Translations under genes and position numbers: made by a program | Source of the DNA: Gibbula magus | Lineage: Eukaryota > Mollusca > Gastropoda > Trochida > Trochidae | DNA: 64,000 bases | Assembly (NCBI GenBank): GCA_936450465.1 | Contig: OW388305.1 | Coordinates: 38,015,187 to 38,079,186 of the forward strand | Direction of reading: 5' to 3' | Part shown: positions 21,901 to 29,065 of the stretch, piece after piece | Layout of the letters: every line of letters starts with the position of its first letter | Position numbering within the stretch: the stretch's first letter is position 1 | Notes under the pieces: generated by a model | Seen by the model: the letters and a program-made list of their open reading frames with translations, nothing else | The model's database searches: none | What the model was told of the DNA's origin: nothing

Positions 21901-24900
21901 GTTTTCGCTAATCTGTGTCATCCTCTTGATGTAAGGTGAGGAGATTTAGGGTTTAATGCCGCTTTCAAGAGTATTTAATTTATTTCATGGCTGCTATCAT
22001 TATTGCAGGGTGGAAGCCAAATCTGCATGGGTCATACCGCACTGAAATTCAGTGTAGCATTTCATCCAAACCTTACTGCATGTAGAACAGTTCTCCACAG
22101 CAGACAAAGTTACCGGGCGGGATTCAAACTCGGACCTTTTTTATTCGCGGAAGGTGCTAACCATTGCGCTATCCCGCCAGTAAGAGATGTAAGTCTCACC
22201 TGTTTAATGGTTTCATCACTCTCGTGCACCCTCTGCTCGTAGTTCCTGATAAAGTCCCGTAACTCTGACTCCTTGTCCTCCAGTGTGCTATACAGCTGCT
22301 TCATCTGGTTCAACAAGTCCAGCTTCTCTCCCTTCAACCGCTTCCGGTCCGCTTTCATCGCTGAAATATTCAAAATACAGAGTTATCTCCCTTCATCTGG
22401 TTCAACAAGTCCAGCTTCTCTGCCTTCAACCGCTTCCGGTCCGCTTTCATCGCTGAAATATTCAAAATACAGAGTTATCTCCCTTCATCTGGTTCAACAA
22501 GTCCAGCTTCTCTGCCTTCAACCGCTTCCGGTCCGCTTTCATCGCTGAAATATTCAAAATACAGAGTTATCTCCCTTCATCTGGTTCTAGAGGTCCAGCT
22601 TATATCTTCAGCCTGACTTCGTCTGCCTTCATCCTTGAAATATTCAAAATATTACCTCTTTAGCATAAAATGCAGAGTTATCTCCCTTCATATGCTTCAA
22701 CAGCCCTGTCTCGCTATGTTAATTTAAAGCTTGACCTGTTAAAAACTCTGTAGCATGTTTTTTGCATATTATTTAATTTTTCTTAAATTTGTCACTTATT
22801 ATTAAAGTTTATACAATATATTGTTACATTAGAGGGTAAAAACATCTCATTGCATGACCCGATAAGCCGTAGACATAGACAACAGTTATCGGTATTGGTA
22901 GAAAATTGTATGACGTATAAAGTGACAATTTTGTGGAACTCGTCAGTGTGAGAGGTAGATTTGTAGATTATATGCGATTTTGATATTTCAGACAGCAAGA
23001 TGGTTGACAATTCCATCATTGTACCATATTTAAAATTCTACTTTGAGTGTTTAGGTATCGCTACATCGGTCAAATCACTTGAACAACCTTCGAGTAGCCA
23101 TTTTCATATGAACTGATTCAGGAGATTTATTTAGTCATTTGTAACATTTATTTGACGTTTTTCTGAGAGCACCTTTTTTCAGTAAAGCAAACCGTGCAAC
23201 AGCACCTTTAATTGAACACTCAAGTCAAGTCTTTCTGTGATTTCCTAAAACTTAGGTCAAACATTCTGAGATGATGAATATATTCACTCATATCTGGAAA
23301 TGCAAGGGAATAGAAGTTTACAAGGGAGGCAACTCTTCCAGCCTTATTCTGTTACCATTCAGAACGGCACCCAACTGATGGCTCCGCAAGCTTTTGTTTG
23401 ATATAGTTACGTTTGCATTGCACATGGTTGATCAGGGTAAAGTCTATCAAATTATAATAATAATAGTCCATTTATATCGCGCATATATCCAGGCACATTG
23501 CATGCTCAATGCGCTGTTTGACATATTTGTTAGGATTGCAGACAGGTTGCAAGGAAATAGAAGTAGCATTTTTATTATATGACGAGCGGTGAAATACTGG
23601 GATTTATCAGTGAAATAAACCGTCTATCAAGCTACAGTGAAAATAACTTTTATTTTCACTGTGACCAGTGACTGATATAATTTGACGTCATGAAACAATG
23701 GTCTCACGAGGCGAATTGGCTTGTGACGTCACAGTGTTGCTGAGGTGACGGGCTCTCCTAGCGGCCGTTCGGCGAGAAAACTACCCTTTTTACGGACATA
23801 ATTACAAGGATAACATCATATAATAAATAGAATATCCGTCAATTCTCGACAAATATGTTTATCTCATCTCGTGAGGTAGAAAAGTTATATATTTTCACCC
23901 CCTGCGCCACTTGTGAAAATATTACCTTTCTACCTCGATGAGATAAACATGGTATTAGTCAAGAAAAGACAGATATCCTCTATCTATTTAATGTGATTTC
24001 ATGGAAATATTTCGGCATTAGTCCAAAAGGTTTTAAAAATGCCAGAAACATTATTTTCCAATGAATATCTTTAATTTTAATCTGAAATATATCATACAGA
24101 AAATTCATTTCTTCAGCATAATTTTTCACTTAGTTACATATTTTTAATCTATATCTTAATTTCACCATGAAATCATGAAATTCAGTGTATCATCAAAATT
24201 TCTGCATATAAAATGGTTCGGAAAAGCTTTTGCAAACCCCTAAGAGATTAAAACCCCTTAACATTTCTATCCAATAAGATTATTTGGACATACATCAGCA
24301 CATTTGATATTTTATGATGCATCAAAGCTAAATAAAATTTATGAAAAATATTTAGTGTCCCTTTAAGTGCTTTCTCCTTTCACTGCCACCTGTGAACGTG
24401 ATTATTTTATAAGGGCCATAACTCTGCCTCTCGTGGGAGATGAGTGAATTACGACTAACTTTTTTTTTTATCTCTTTCCTACGCAGGCCTGTTTCTGATA
24501 AGGTCAAATGATCATGGGTCTGGCAAAATGACAAATAGATTGGGGTTAATGACCTGAAAGTAGAATATATTCTGAATAAATGTTTTTGCAAAGAAACAAC
24601 AGGTAATTATCAAGAGCTTAATTAGCACCATGAGAATACACAAATACCAATGTGATTACGAGGAAATGTCTTTCTTTCATTATGAAGCTTAGTCAAATTT
24701 TGGCGAGATGATTTGAGTTTCATTTATATCAAGGCTGCCTATATTATGGCAGAGAGAAAGCCTGCAACACCATGGTGGCAATGCATTGCGGTGAAACCTG
24801 TGAGCATTGACTGGAACTAACGAACCATGGGTGGTGTAGCATTGCACCCAAACCTTATTGCGTGTAGAACAGTTCTCTACTGCAGACAAAGTTGCCAGAC

Positions 24901-27182
24901 CTCGGATTGGATTTGAACCCCGGACCTCTTGATACGAAGCCGAACGCGCTAACCACTGTGCTATCCGCCCCTTAGTCTAATTTAACATACTGATATGTTT
25001 TGATCAAGTATTTGAAAAGCATTTTGAAGTGAATTATGTAAGAAAAGCTAGTTTCCCAGGCAACATTTTCTCGACACAATGTAAGGCGGTGAAGGAATAC
25101 ACATATACACTGGAAACATTGTGTATGTTCACAATAAAGAAGTTGTTATCCAGAAATTTGTCTTATTTGCCTTTAAGTCTGAAAACTCTCATGCAGTGAT
25201 TAGCGTATGGCAGGGGAGTTAGGGGGAGGGGTGGTGGGGGCTGGTGGTGCGCTTATAGGGAAAGGGCGCTTATTACATCGACTATGGTACACATATCTGT
25301 GACCCGTTCCACCAGCTGTGTGATGTGAGATGATGAAGGGTCTTGGCCTTTGCCTAGCCTTATACAATCAATAATCAAGCGAGACAATTCACCTTACAGA
25401 GAAACGTTACCCACTGTTACTTTATTACAAAAAAGAAAACATTTCAAAACCAAGGGCGACAACTCACCTTGCAGAGCCTCCTTTGCGCGGTTGACTTCCT
25501 GTCGTGTCTGTATGAGCTCCAGCTTGAGTTCCCCATAGCTGGGCTGCTCGCTACTGGCGGCCTTCACCAGTTTGAGCTCCTGCACCTCCCGCGTGAGGCT
25601 CTTAACCTGCGCCTCGAGCCTTGCGTTCTCCTCCTTCATTTTCGTCAGGGCATTCTCCTCATCCGACTTGTGCCTCACGCTGTCTGTAGACCAGAGAAAA
25701 TAGATGTTAGGGTAAGAATACAAATTCAAGGGAGACAACTGAATGTGACATTCTCCTCATCCAAATATGTGCCTCATGTGTCTGTAGGTCAGAGAAAATA
25801 GTTTTTAGAGTAAGATTACAAGTTCAGGGGAGACAACTGAATGTGACTTTCTCCTCATTCTAATTGTCCCTCACGCTGTCTGTTGATCAGAGAAAATAGT
25901 TCAAGGGAGACAACTGAATGTGACATTCTCCTCATCCAAACTTGTGCCTCACGTTGTCTGTAGGTTAGAGGAGATAGAAATGGATGTACAAATCAAGGGA
26001 GACAACTCAATGTAACATTCTCCTCATCCAACCTTGTGCCTCACGCTATGTTAGGCTAGAGGGGATAGATAGTGGAGATACAGATCAAGGGAGACAAGAT
26101 CAACGTGACATTCTTCTCACCACAACATCAAAATGTGCCTCACACTGTGTGCAGATCAGAGGTAATAGATAGCAGAATTAGATTACAAATTCAAACCTCC
26201 TTAATGTTCTATCAAGCAGACTGACTTGCAGATGATAATAGAACAAACATAGAAGAAACGTGATTAATTTAGACTTATTGTTAAATGGCAGCGCAGATCT
26301 TACTTACAATGACAATATCAAGATTTTTAAGGAAGTTCAAAAGTATATATCTTTATCAGGAAGATTTGACAATTAACCCGGGTTTAATCTATCATTGTTA
26401 GTATTACTCATTGTTCTTTCCTAATATTTTACATGTTTATGTTTTCTTTCTTTCTTGGTAATATGCAACACATTTTTCTCTTTTCTGTATATATCATTGT
26501 ACATATATTGCGTTTCAATATTATATGTCAGCACTGTACATAGGAGAGGGTTTCACTAAGTTGGATAACTTGTACCCAATCCTTTCAATTGAATAAATAT
26601 GTTTAAATCAAATAGAAGAAACGTGACGGCATAGCATTGTTCGTGATGTGTGTCACCGTTACAATGTGAAAGTTTGCATCCTATGAAAAATATGAACCTT
26701 GATATGATTATTTAATTAAGTAATAATATCGGTTATTTAAGATTAACAATTTCAATTTGATACGATCCATTTGAAACCTCGACTTTGATGGCGGTCGAAA
26801 ATCTGAAAATATCTACTAAGAAATTTCAACTACTTACTCTCACTGTCTGATTGCGTAGCTTTGTCCACTTTGAGATCATTCGTCAGCGTAATCTGCGAGA
26901 GTCGTTTGTTCGTGTCCGCCAGTTCTGCGCGTAGTACGTTCACTTCCTGGTTTGCCGCTTGTATCGATCCGTCTATCTTTACGGCAAGTTGACGATTGTC
27001 ATCCACCATCTTACGAAACTTGGACTGGGCATCGATAAGCAGTCCACGGATCAGAACCATGGACGACTTGAGGGTCTCTCGTTCCCGTGGCGACAGGTCC
27101 TTCTCAAGGTCAAGGTCGACATTGTTCTGTGCAAAGATGTACTGCACGATCTGGTCGTTGAGCGAGTCGAGGGACTGGATGG
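9767..27182 (-). CDS. KAZN: Kazrin (coiled-coil, triple-SAM protein), 13 visible exons, 5' end missing
   Basis: Kazrin is a cytoplasmic/nuclear scaffold linked in vertebrates to desmosome components (periplakin) and, more recently, to endosomal transport. Thirteen minus-strand exons join in frame with GT..AG introns: 27182-26838, 25683-25468, 22360-22200, 21857-21711, 21259-21112, 19865-19665, 19041-18854, 16955-16843, 16494-16260, 15474-15373, 14232-14066, 10838-10703 and 9937-9767. The roughly 775 residues show a long coiled coil (first four exons; signature MKADRKRLKGEK), a Ser-rich linker, a KKK basic patch before FGSLTRMFSKGRLRRS, SAM1, SAM2, SAM3, and a basic/Ser-rich tail ending STTV. 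Order and local sequence match vertebrate long-form kazrin; liprins were considered but fit less well. The first visible exon starts in mid-codon, so at least one 5' exon is missing. Confidence 0.95.
10354..10668. repeat. Tandem repeat of about 95 bp, roughly 3.5 copies, in the last kazrin intron
   Basis: Blocks share TGCCCCCTTGAAATTTGGAT, GGTTGATTATGTTACAATGA and AAAAGGGGCATCCTAA-type sequence. Copies diverge by small indels. It ends 35 bases from the donor of visible exon 12. Confidence 0.75.
10703..10838 (-). CDS. KAZN: kazrin visible exon 12: basic/Ser tail
   Basis: Acceptor TCCCAG, donor GTATGT; phase 2 in (Arg split as AG/G), phase 0 out. Encodes GTGSVGRSFIRSYRSSSLDD and GGPKGRLSFR. 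Vertebrate tails are similarly Gly/Ser/Arg-rich but hard to align. Confidence 0.88.
11471..12184. mobile_element. Foldback repeat with duplicated left arm, host of a nested MITE
   Basis: Left arm copy 1 is 11471-11565. Copy 2 is 11617-12052, interrupted by a family A MITE. An inverted arm lies at 12106-12184. Shared arm sequence includes CAAGGCATAA, AGTCTCTATCACTGGCTAAT and TTGCATTTCATCA (or complements). Confidence 0.7.
11669..12015. mobile_element. TTAA-flanked MITE, family A (copy 2, nested)
   Basis: TTAA at 11665-11668 and 12016-12019; termini AGGGGCAGTAGC and GCTACTGCCCCT. The interrupted host sequence exists uninterrupted at 11515-11545 with a single TTAA, an internal empty-site control. 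Confidence 0.9.
12689..12788. mobile_element. TA-flanked MITE of 100 bp
   Basis: Flanked by TA; termini CAGTATTTCCTTGAA and TTCGAGGAAATACAG are near-perfect inverted repeats. Related to 34287-34605. TA duplication and CAG...CTG-like ends fit mariner/pogo-type transposition. Confidence 0.65.
13161..13192. repeat. 16-bp direct duplication
   Basis: AATGGTCAATTTTCAG is present twice in direct succession. Confidence 0.85.
13823..13996. mobile_element. Tigger/pogo-like MITE (copy 1)
   Basis: Ends are CAGCCAGACCTCATTTATCC and CGAGGTCTGACTG, inverted with respect to each other, flanked by TACA. The CAGnCAGnCCTC...ATCCG style of terminus resembles pogo/Tigger elements. Confidence 0.65.
14066..14232 (-). 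CDS. KAZN: kazrin visible exon 11: SAM3, second part
   Basis: Acceptor TTCTAG, donor GTGAGA; phase 0 in, phase 2 out. Encodes EYVLNLKESGVHGALMVLEP and TLATALGIPPSKSYLRRHIA, the end of SAM3. Reading through the donor would stop within about 15 codons, an alternative end I do not favour. Confidence 0.95.
14526..14750. mobile_element. TTAA-flanked MITE, family C (copy 1)
   Basis: TTAA at 14522-14525 and 14751-14754; termini AGGGACACTGCGTCGAGGAT and ATCCTCGACGCGGTGTCTCT. About 225 bp, strongly palindromic at the ends. A second copy is at 45420-45642. Confidence 0.88.
15373..15474 (-). CDS. KAZN: kazrin visible exon 10: SAM3, first part
   Basis: Phase 0 exon of 34 codons; acceptor TTTCAG, donor GTGAGT. 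Encodes NTDPLVWTNERVIKWIKSIE, matching vertebrate IDPVVWTNQRVLKWVRDID. Confidence 0.95.
15965..16160 (-). mobile_element. SINE family D, fragment lacking the tRNA head
   Basis: Matches the body of other copies (CTAGTATTATTGCAGGGAGA, GAAATTCAGTGTAGCATTGC) but ends before the tRNA-like part. It lies in the kazrin intron between SAM2 and SAM3 exons. Confidence 0.75.
16260..16494 (-). CDS. KAZN: kazrin visible exon 9: SAM2
   Basis: Acceptor TCACAG, donor GTTTGA (weaker than the others). Encodes KYSKAANIDHTWVSHLWLPD, LADGRLLNQLSKKDLEKYF and HRKFHQASILHAVELLRLL, a complete SAM2 nearly co-extensive with the exon. The vertebrate counterpart has SKAAELDHHWV and FHQVSILLGIELL at these points. Confidence 0.96.
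16843..16955 (-). CDS. KAZN: kazrin visible exon 8: SAM1, second part
   Basis: Acceptor TTATAG, donor GTACGT; phase 0 in, phase 2 out. Encodes VLLGLSDSDLGAALGI and HRRKLRLAIEEQRDPGE, completing SAM1. The split codon AT/T gives Ile at the join with the next exon. Confidence 0.95.
17028..17865. mobile_element. TTAA-flanked non-autonomous element, family H, 838 bp
   Basis: TTAA at 17024-17027 and 17866-17869; termini AGAGCCATCACGGATGTT and AACATCCGTGATGGCTCT are perfect inverted repeats. No transposase reading frame is present. It lies in the intron between the two SAM1 exons. Confidence 0.88.
18293..18779. mobile_element. hAT-type MITE, 487 bp
   Basis: Flanked by identical 8-bp direct repeats ATGCTTAT at 18285-18292 and 18780-18787. 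Termini are TAGGGGTG and CACCCCTA. The interior is rich in repeats of ACTATTGCGATAGCGATAG and subterminal copies. An 8-bp duplication is characteristic of hAT transposition. Confidence 0.88.
18854..19041 (-). CDS. KAZN: kazrin visible exon 7: SAM1, first part
   Basis: Acceptor CTCCAG, donor GTGGGT; phase 1 in, phase 0 out. Encodes MTTWKANQVLAWLEISLSMS then MYGKMCAENIKSGK, the first helices of SAM1, close to vertebrate W.A.TVQAWLE..MAMPMY. An hAT-type MITE lies 75 bases into the following intron. Confidence 0.95.
19196..19632. repeat. C-rich minisatellite filling a kazrin intron
   Basis: Imperfect units of about 18 bases such as CAAGTCCCCCTACAACCCC run through most of the 623-base intron between the basic-linker and SAM1 exons. 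On the transcript (minus) strand this is G-rich, with repeated runs of three to five G. Confidence 0.85.
19665..19865 (-). CDS. KAZN: kazrin visible exon 6: basic linker
   Basis: Acceptor TTTCAG, donor GTGAGT; phase 1 in and out. Encodes ESKKKHRIPVFGSLTRMFSK followed by GRLRRS, equivalent to the vertebrate KKKK...FGSISRVFARGKQRKS segment, a candidate nuclear-localisation or membrane-binding basic patch. Confidence 0.93.
19875..20069. repeat. Pentanucleotide microsatellites (TTTAA)n and (CAATT)n
   Basis: About nine units of TTTAA (19875-19920), a short mixed spacer, then roughly 23 units of CAATT (19954-20069). The second array is nearly perfect. Confidence 0.95.
20382..20756 (-). mobile_element. 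SINE family D, full copy plus a tandem tail fragment
   Basis: A tail-only fragment (20382-20447) directly precedes a full copy (about 20459-20756) whose tRNA-like head is at the right. The same 11 bases TAACTCATTGA flank the whole at 20371-20381 and 20757-20767, and ACTCATTGA recurs between the two parts. Confidence 0.85.
21112..21259 (-). CDS. KAZN: kazrin visible exon 5: Ser/Pro-rich linker
   Basis: Acceptor TTGCAG, donor GTTAGT; phase 0 in, phase 1 out. Encodes a low-order linker with SEGDQTTHSVASTIASEEVP and PPYETPPQSDVSRDDSF. It is placed as in the vertebrate region between coiled coil and SAM domains, which is poorly conserved, so support is mainly from splice phase and position. Confidence 0.85.
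21430..21600. mobile_element. Repeat family F, fragment in kazrin intron
   Basis: Contains GTGTGAAAAGCTTAACTACGG, close to the family F segment near 3700 and the inverted segment near 56940. No intact ends. Confidence 0.4.
21711..21857 (-). CDS. KAZN: kazrin visible exon 4: coiled coil end
   Basis: Phase 0 exon of 49 codons; acceptor CCCCAG, donor GTCAGT. Encodes LAMEKEECEREKWRIIKKAQ and ends KKLEVELAE, matching the vertebrate EREKWELRRQ...KELEAELA region. The reading frame runs into the intron, but the splice junctions at both ends are clear. Confidence 0.93.
21936..22185 (-). mobile_element. SINE family D beside the exon 3 splice donor
   Basis: Internally deleted copy with tRNA-like head at the right (A box within TGGCGGGATAGCGCAATGG). 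Direct repeats GATGTAAG flank it at 21928-21935 and 22186-22193. The head starts 14 bases inside the intron that follows visible exon 3, leaving the GTGAGA donor intact. Confidence 0.82.
22200..22360 (-). CDS. KAZN: kazrin visible exon 3: coiled coil core
   Basis: Acceptor TATTTCAG before 22360; donor GTGAGA from 22199. Encodes MKADRKRLKGEKLDLLNQMK and LRDFIRNYEQRVHESDETIKQ, the best-conserved coiled-coil stretch of kazrin. The first 62 bases and the acceptor are repeated upstream as a 92-bp array. The true exon has GGGAGAG (Gly-Glu) where the upstream copies have GGCAGAG (Ala-Glu). Confidence 0.95.
22299..22690 (-). repeat. 92-bp tandem array containing kazrin exon 3 start and its splice acceptor
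   Basis: Units start at 22299 (inside the true exon), 22391, 22483 and 22575 (partial, degenerate), with a trace at 22686. Each near-perfect unit holds 62 bases equivalent to the exon start, the TATTTCAG acceptor and about 30 intron bases including GAGTTATCTCCC. Decoy exon starts are at 22452 and 22544. Confidence 0.93.
22743..23207. mobile_element. TTAA-flanked MITE, family B (complete copy)
   Basis: TTAA at 22739-22742 and 23208-23211. The right terminus AGCACCT and the left CTCTGTAGCATG are imperfect inverted repeats. The body matches 48-275 and 4316-4894 in reverse. It lies in the intron between visible exons 2 and 3. Confidence 0.8.
23590..24360. other. Unclassified repeat-like tract in kazrin intron
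   Basis: Contains complementary stretches such as TGAAAATAACTTTTATTTTCA and two facing copies related to CTCATCTCGTGAGGTAGAAA / TTTCTACCTCGATGAGATAA, suggesting a decayed palindromic element. It ends at GTGTCCCTTTAAG, which resembles a TTAA-type terminus, but no matching left end was found. Confidence 0.4.
24702..24970 (-). mobile_element. SINE family D
   Basis: tRNA-like head at the right (B box within GGGGTTCAAATCC on the minus strand), body as in other copies. Imperfect flanking repeats CTTAGTC(A/T)AATTT occur at 24688-24701 and 24971-24984. Confidence 0.78.
25468..25683 (-). CDS. KAZN: kazrin visible exon 2: coiled coil
   Basis: Acceptor CTACAG before 25683; donor GTGAGT at 25467-25462. 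The exon is phase 1 in and phase 1 out. It encodes SVRHKSDEENALTKMKEENA, heptad-like Leu/Val spacing, and ends in AKEALQ, which joins AMKADRKRLK in the next exon exactly as in vertebrate kazrin. The start of this exon and its acceptor are copied repeatedly just upstream (25740-26170). Confidence 0.93.
25684..26170 (-). repeat. Tandem array derived from kazrin exon 2 start and its splice acceptor
   Basis: About five degenerate units of 85-100 bases follow the true exon edge. On the minus strand each carries a copy of the acceptor (CTACAG or close), GTGAGGCACA-like exon sequence and GATGAGGAGAATG, then GTTGTCTCCCTTGA-type intron sequence. Markers recur at 25650 (true exon), 25749, 25846, 25929, 26017 and 26109. 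Confidence 0.9.
26264..26611 (+). mobile_element. 5'-truncated non-LTR retrotransposon (LINE) 3' end
   Basis: Perfect 15-bp direct repeats ATAGAAGAAACGTGA flank it at 26249-26263 and 26612-26626. The first 90 bases read in frame as a polypeptide ending in FKEVQKYISLSGRFDN then a stop, resembling the C-terminus of ORF2-type reverse transcriptase proteins in invertebrate LINEs (recalled pattern, not searched). An untranslated region follows, ending near AATAAATATG. It lies in kazrin visible intron 1. Confidence 0.82.
26838..27182 (-). CDS. KAZN: kazrin visible exon 1: N-terminal coiled coil
   Basis: The acceptor reads TTACCTTGCAG before 27182 and the donor is GTAAGT at 26837-26832. The exon completes an Ala codon from a missing exon and ends one base into a codon (Asn, finished in the next exon). 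It encodes helical sequence including ESLNDQIVQ-like and SPRERETLKSSMVLIRG segments, then MVDDNRQLAVKIDGSIQ, which aligns with the start of the human canonical isoform (MMEDNKQLALRIDGAIQ). The residues before that Met extend beyond the human start. Confidence 0.92.
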
Positions 27183-27295
27183 CTGCAAGGTAAAGGAGAA
27201 ATTTAGATTTGGAAAAAATCATAACATAAATGTAGTTAATTTTTAGTGACTCGGGTTTGATATATTTATAATAGATAGAGGTATTAAAATATATA

Positions 27296-27450
27296 CAGTC
27301 AGGCCTCGATAATCCGAACGCTTCCGTTTTTCATAGTGAAATGTTCGGAGTACTGAGGTCTACTAAAGAGATTAGTTTGGTTACATCTTCCTACTGTTCG
27401 GAAACTGCGATATTCGGATTATCGGTGGCCGGATTATCGAAGCTTGACTG
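27296..27450. mobile_element. Tigger/pogo-like MITE (copy 2)
   Basis: TA-flanked; termini CAGTCAGGCCTCGATAATCC and GGATTATCGAAGCTTGACTG are inverted repeats. 155 bp, with no coding capacity. It lies just upstream of visible exon 1. Confidence 0.8.
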
Positions 27451-28111
27451 TATATAGAATGTCGCTCAGTTGTTAGAGCGTCTGCGGTAGGGGTTCGATT
27501 TCCGACTGTGTCATAACAAAATATGTTAAGAGATTGCTCATCATTATAAGGATAGAACAATGGTGCTGCACTGAAGCGGCCAGGTGCGAAGGGCACAAAA
27601 AGAATTTCAGGATTTGCATTATAATTGATGATAATTAGAGAGTTATTATGCAAGCTCAAGCCGCTCCCTGGTCTAACCTAAGCAGTCAATTAAAGCATTC
27701 GACAACATTTACCAGGTACCCACTTGTACTGCTGATATATATATATATATATTATGTATATATTGATATTGATCCAGCAAAGACAATAAAGTTATAACTA
27801 GGTATTCATTATATTAAAGAAAAATAGGAAATAAAGATAAAGCTTTGTTCTTATGATTCATGCAAAAATTGTTTAGATTGAAATATTTTAAATTGATAAA
27901 TTTGCCACAGGCAGTATGAGAGATTATCATTTTGTTTTTTCTCTCATTATTTTCTCCCTAAAGCTCTTACTTCTTCTGTATTTTCACTGACAAAAAACTT
28001 TGAATTTGTGCAATTAATAAATATATATTTTATCATGATAGTAGCCATAATCAAATGAGAAACAAAACAGCACAAATCTTGCAGCTATGTCATCCCTTTT
28101 CCTGACATTAA

Positions 28112-28464
28112 AGGAGCTGTAGCATGGTTTTTGCATATTTTATTTTTTCAAATTCCCCATGTATAATGATCTTTTATGTCATTTATATTTACTTTAGAGG
28201 GTACAACATCTTATTACACACACCAATTATCCGTAGTGGAAATTATGGTGTTGTGAATAAGGCAAAAATTATATGACGGCCAATTCATTGCGAACACATT
28301 TTATTATTTCGAATGACAAAAATGATTCCCATTGCTTTACGGAACCATGTACTCATTTTTTAACTTGATTTTCCAAAGAGAGAAGGGTATTTTATTATTA
28401 GTGACATTATTTTTTAAATACATTTCATCGACTTATTTCAGCGAAAAAACGTGCTACTGCCCCT
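28112..28464. mobile_element. TTAA-flanked MITE, family A (copy 3)
   Basis: TTAA at 28108-28111 and 28465-28468; left terminus AGGAGCTGTAGCATGG, right ACGTGCTACTGCCCCT. The left end is closer to family B than to other family A copies. Confidence 0.82.
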
Positions 28465-28855
28465 TTAAATAACAGAACAAAAAAGATCAAACAGATCATC
28501 CTAAACTTAGTGTCTGCATCACCAGACACAAACTGTCTACACGAATCAATCAAGATATTCATGATGAATTTGCATATATGGCATAAACCTGTAACCTAAT
28601 AAATATAACAGATCTGAGCAATAAAACTTCTGAAGTGTCACAGATCGAGGGTATGTCACAATGACATCAAAGAGGAAATGAGATCAAACGACTGATGTCG
28701 ATATTAGTATACAACATTTATAAAAATAAAATATGAAAATATGTTTATGGTCAGCGATGTTAATCTCCATACATAAAATATTCACATTGAGTTGATATTT
28801 ATTAAAATTATTATATATTATATTATATTATTATTTATATATATTATATATTTAA

Positions 28856-29065
28856 AGGTACATCCATTGTGTTGTTAAGGGTCACATATTCCAAATGTTA
28901 TAAATGGTGTTACTTTATCGAGAAGAACCAACTGTTACCGAAAACTAACATTTTGATGACAGTGGACTGAGTATATTGACGATATGAAGGTAAAAGAAGT
29001 GATTTCTGATCGAAAACCGGACAATACATCGCGATTGACGCGCGCCAATGAGTCAAACGTAATTT
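28856..29065. mobile_element. Repeat family G (copy 1)
   Basis: Begins at AGGTACATCC after TTAA at 28852-28855. Shares ATAAATGGTGTTACTTTATC, TTACCGAAAACTA and ATCGAAAACCGGACAA with 46484-46650 and 52796-52925. The right end was not defined. Confidence 0.5.

Noticed and set aside
22273..22548. Plus-strand open frame over the 92-bp array
   Set aside because: Antisense to kazrin exon 3 and its copies.
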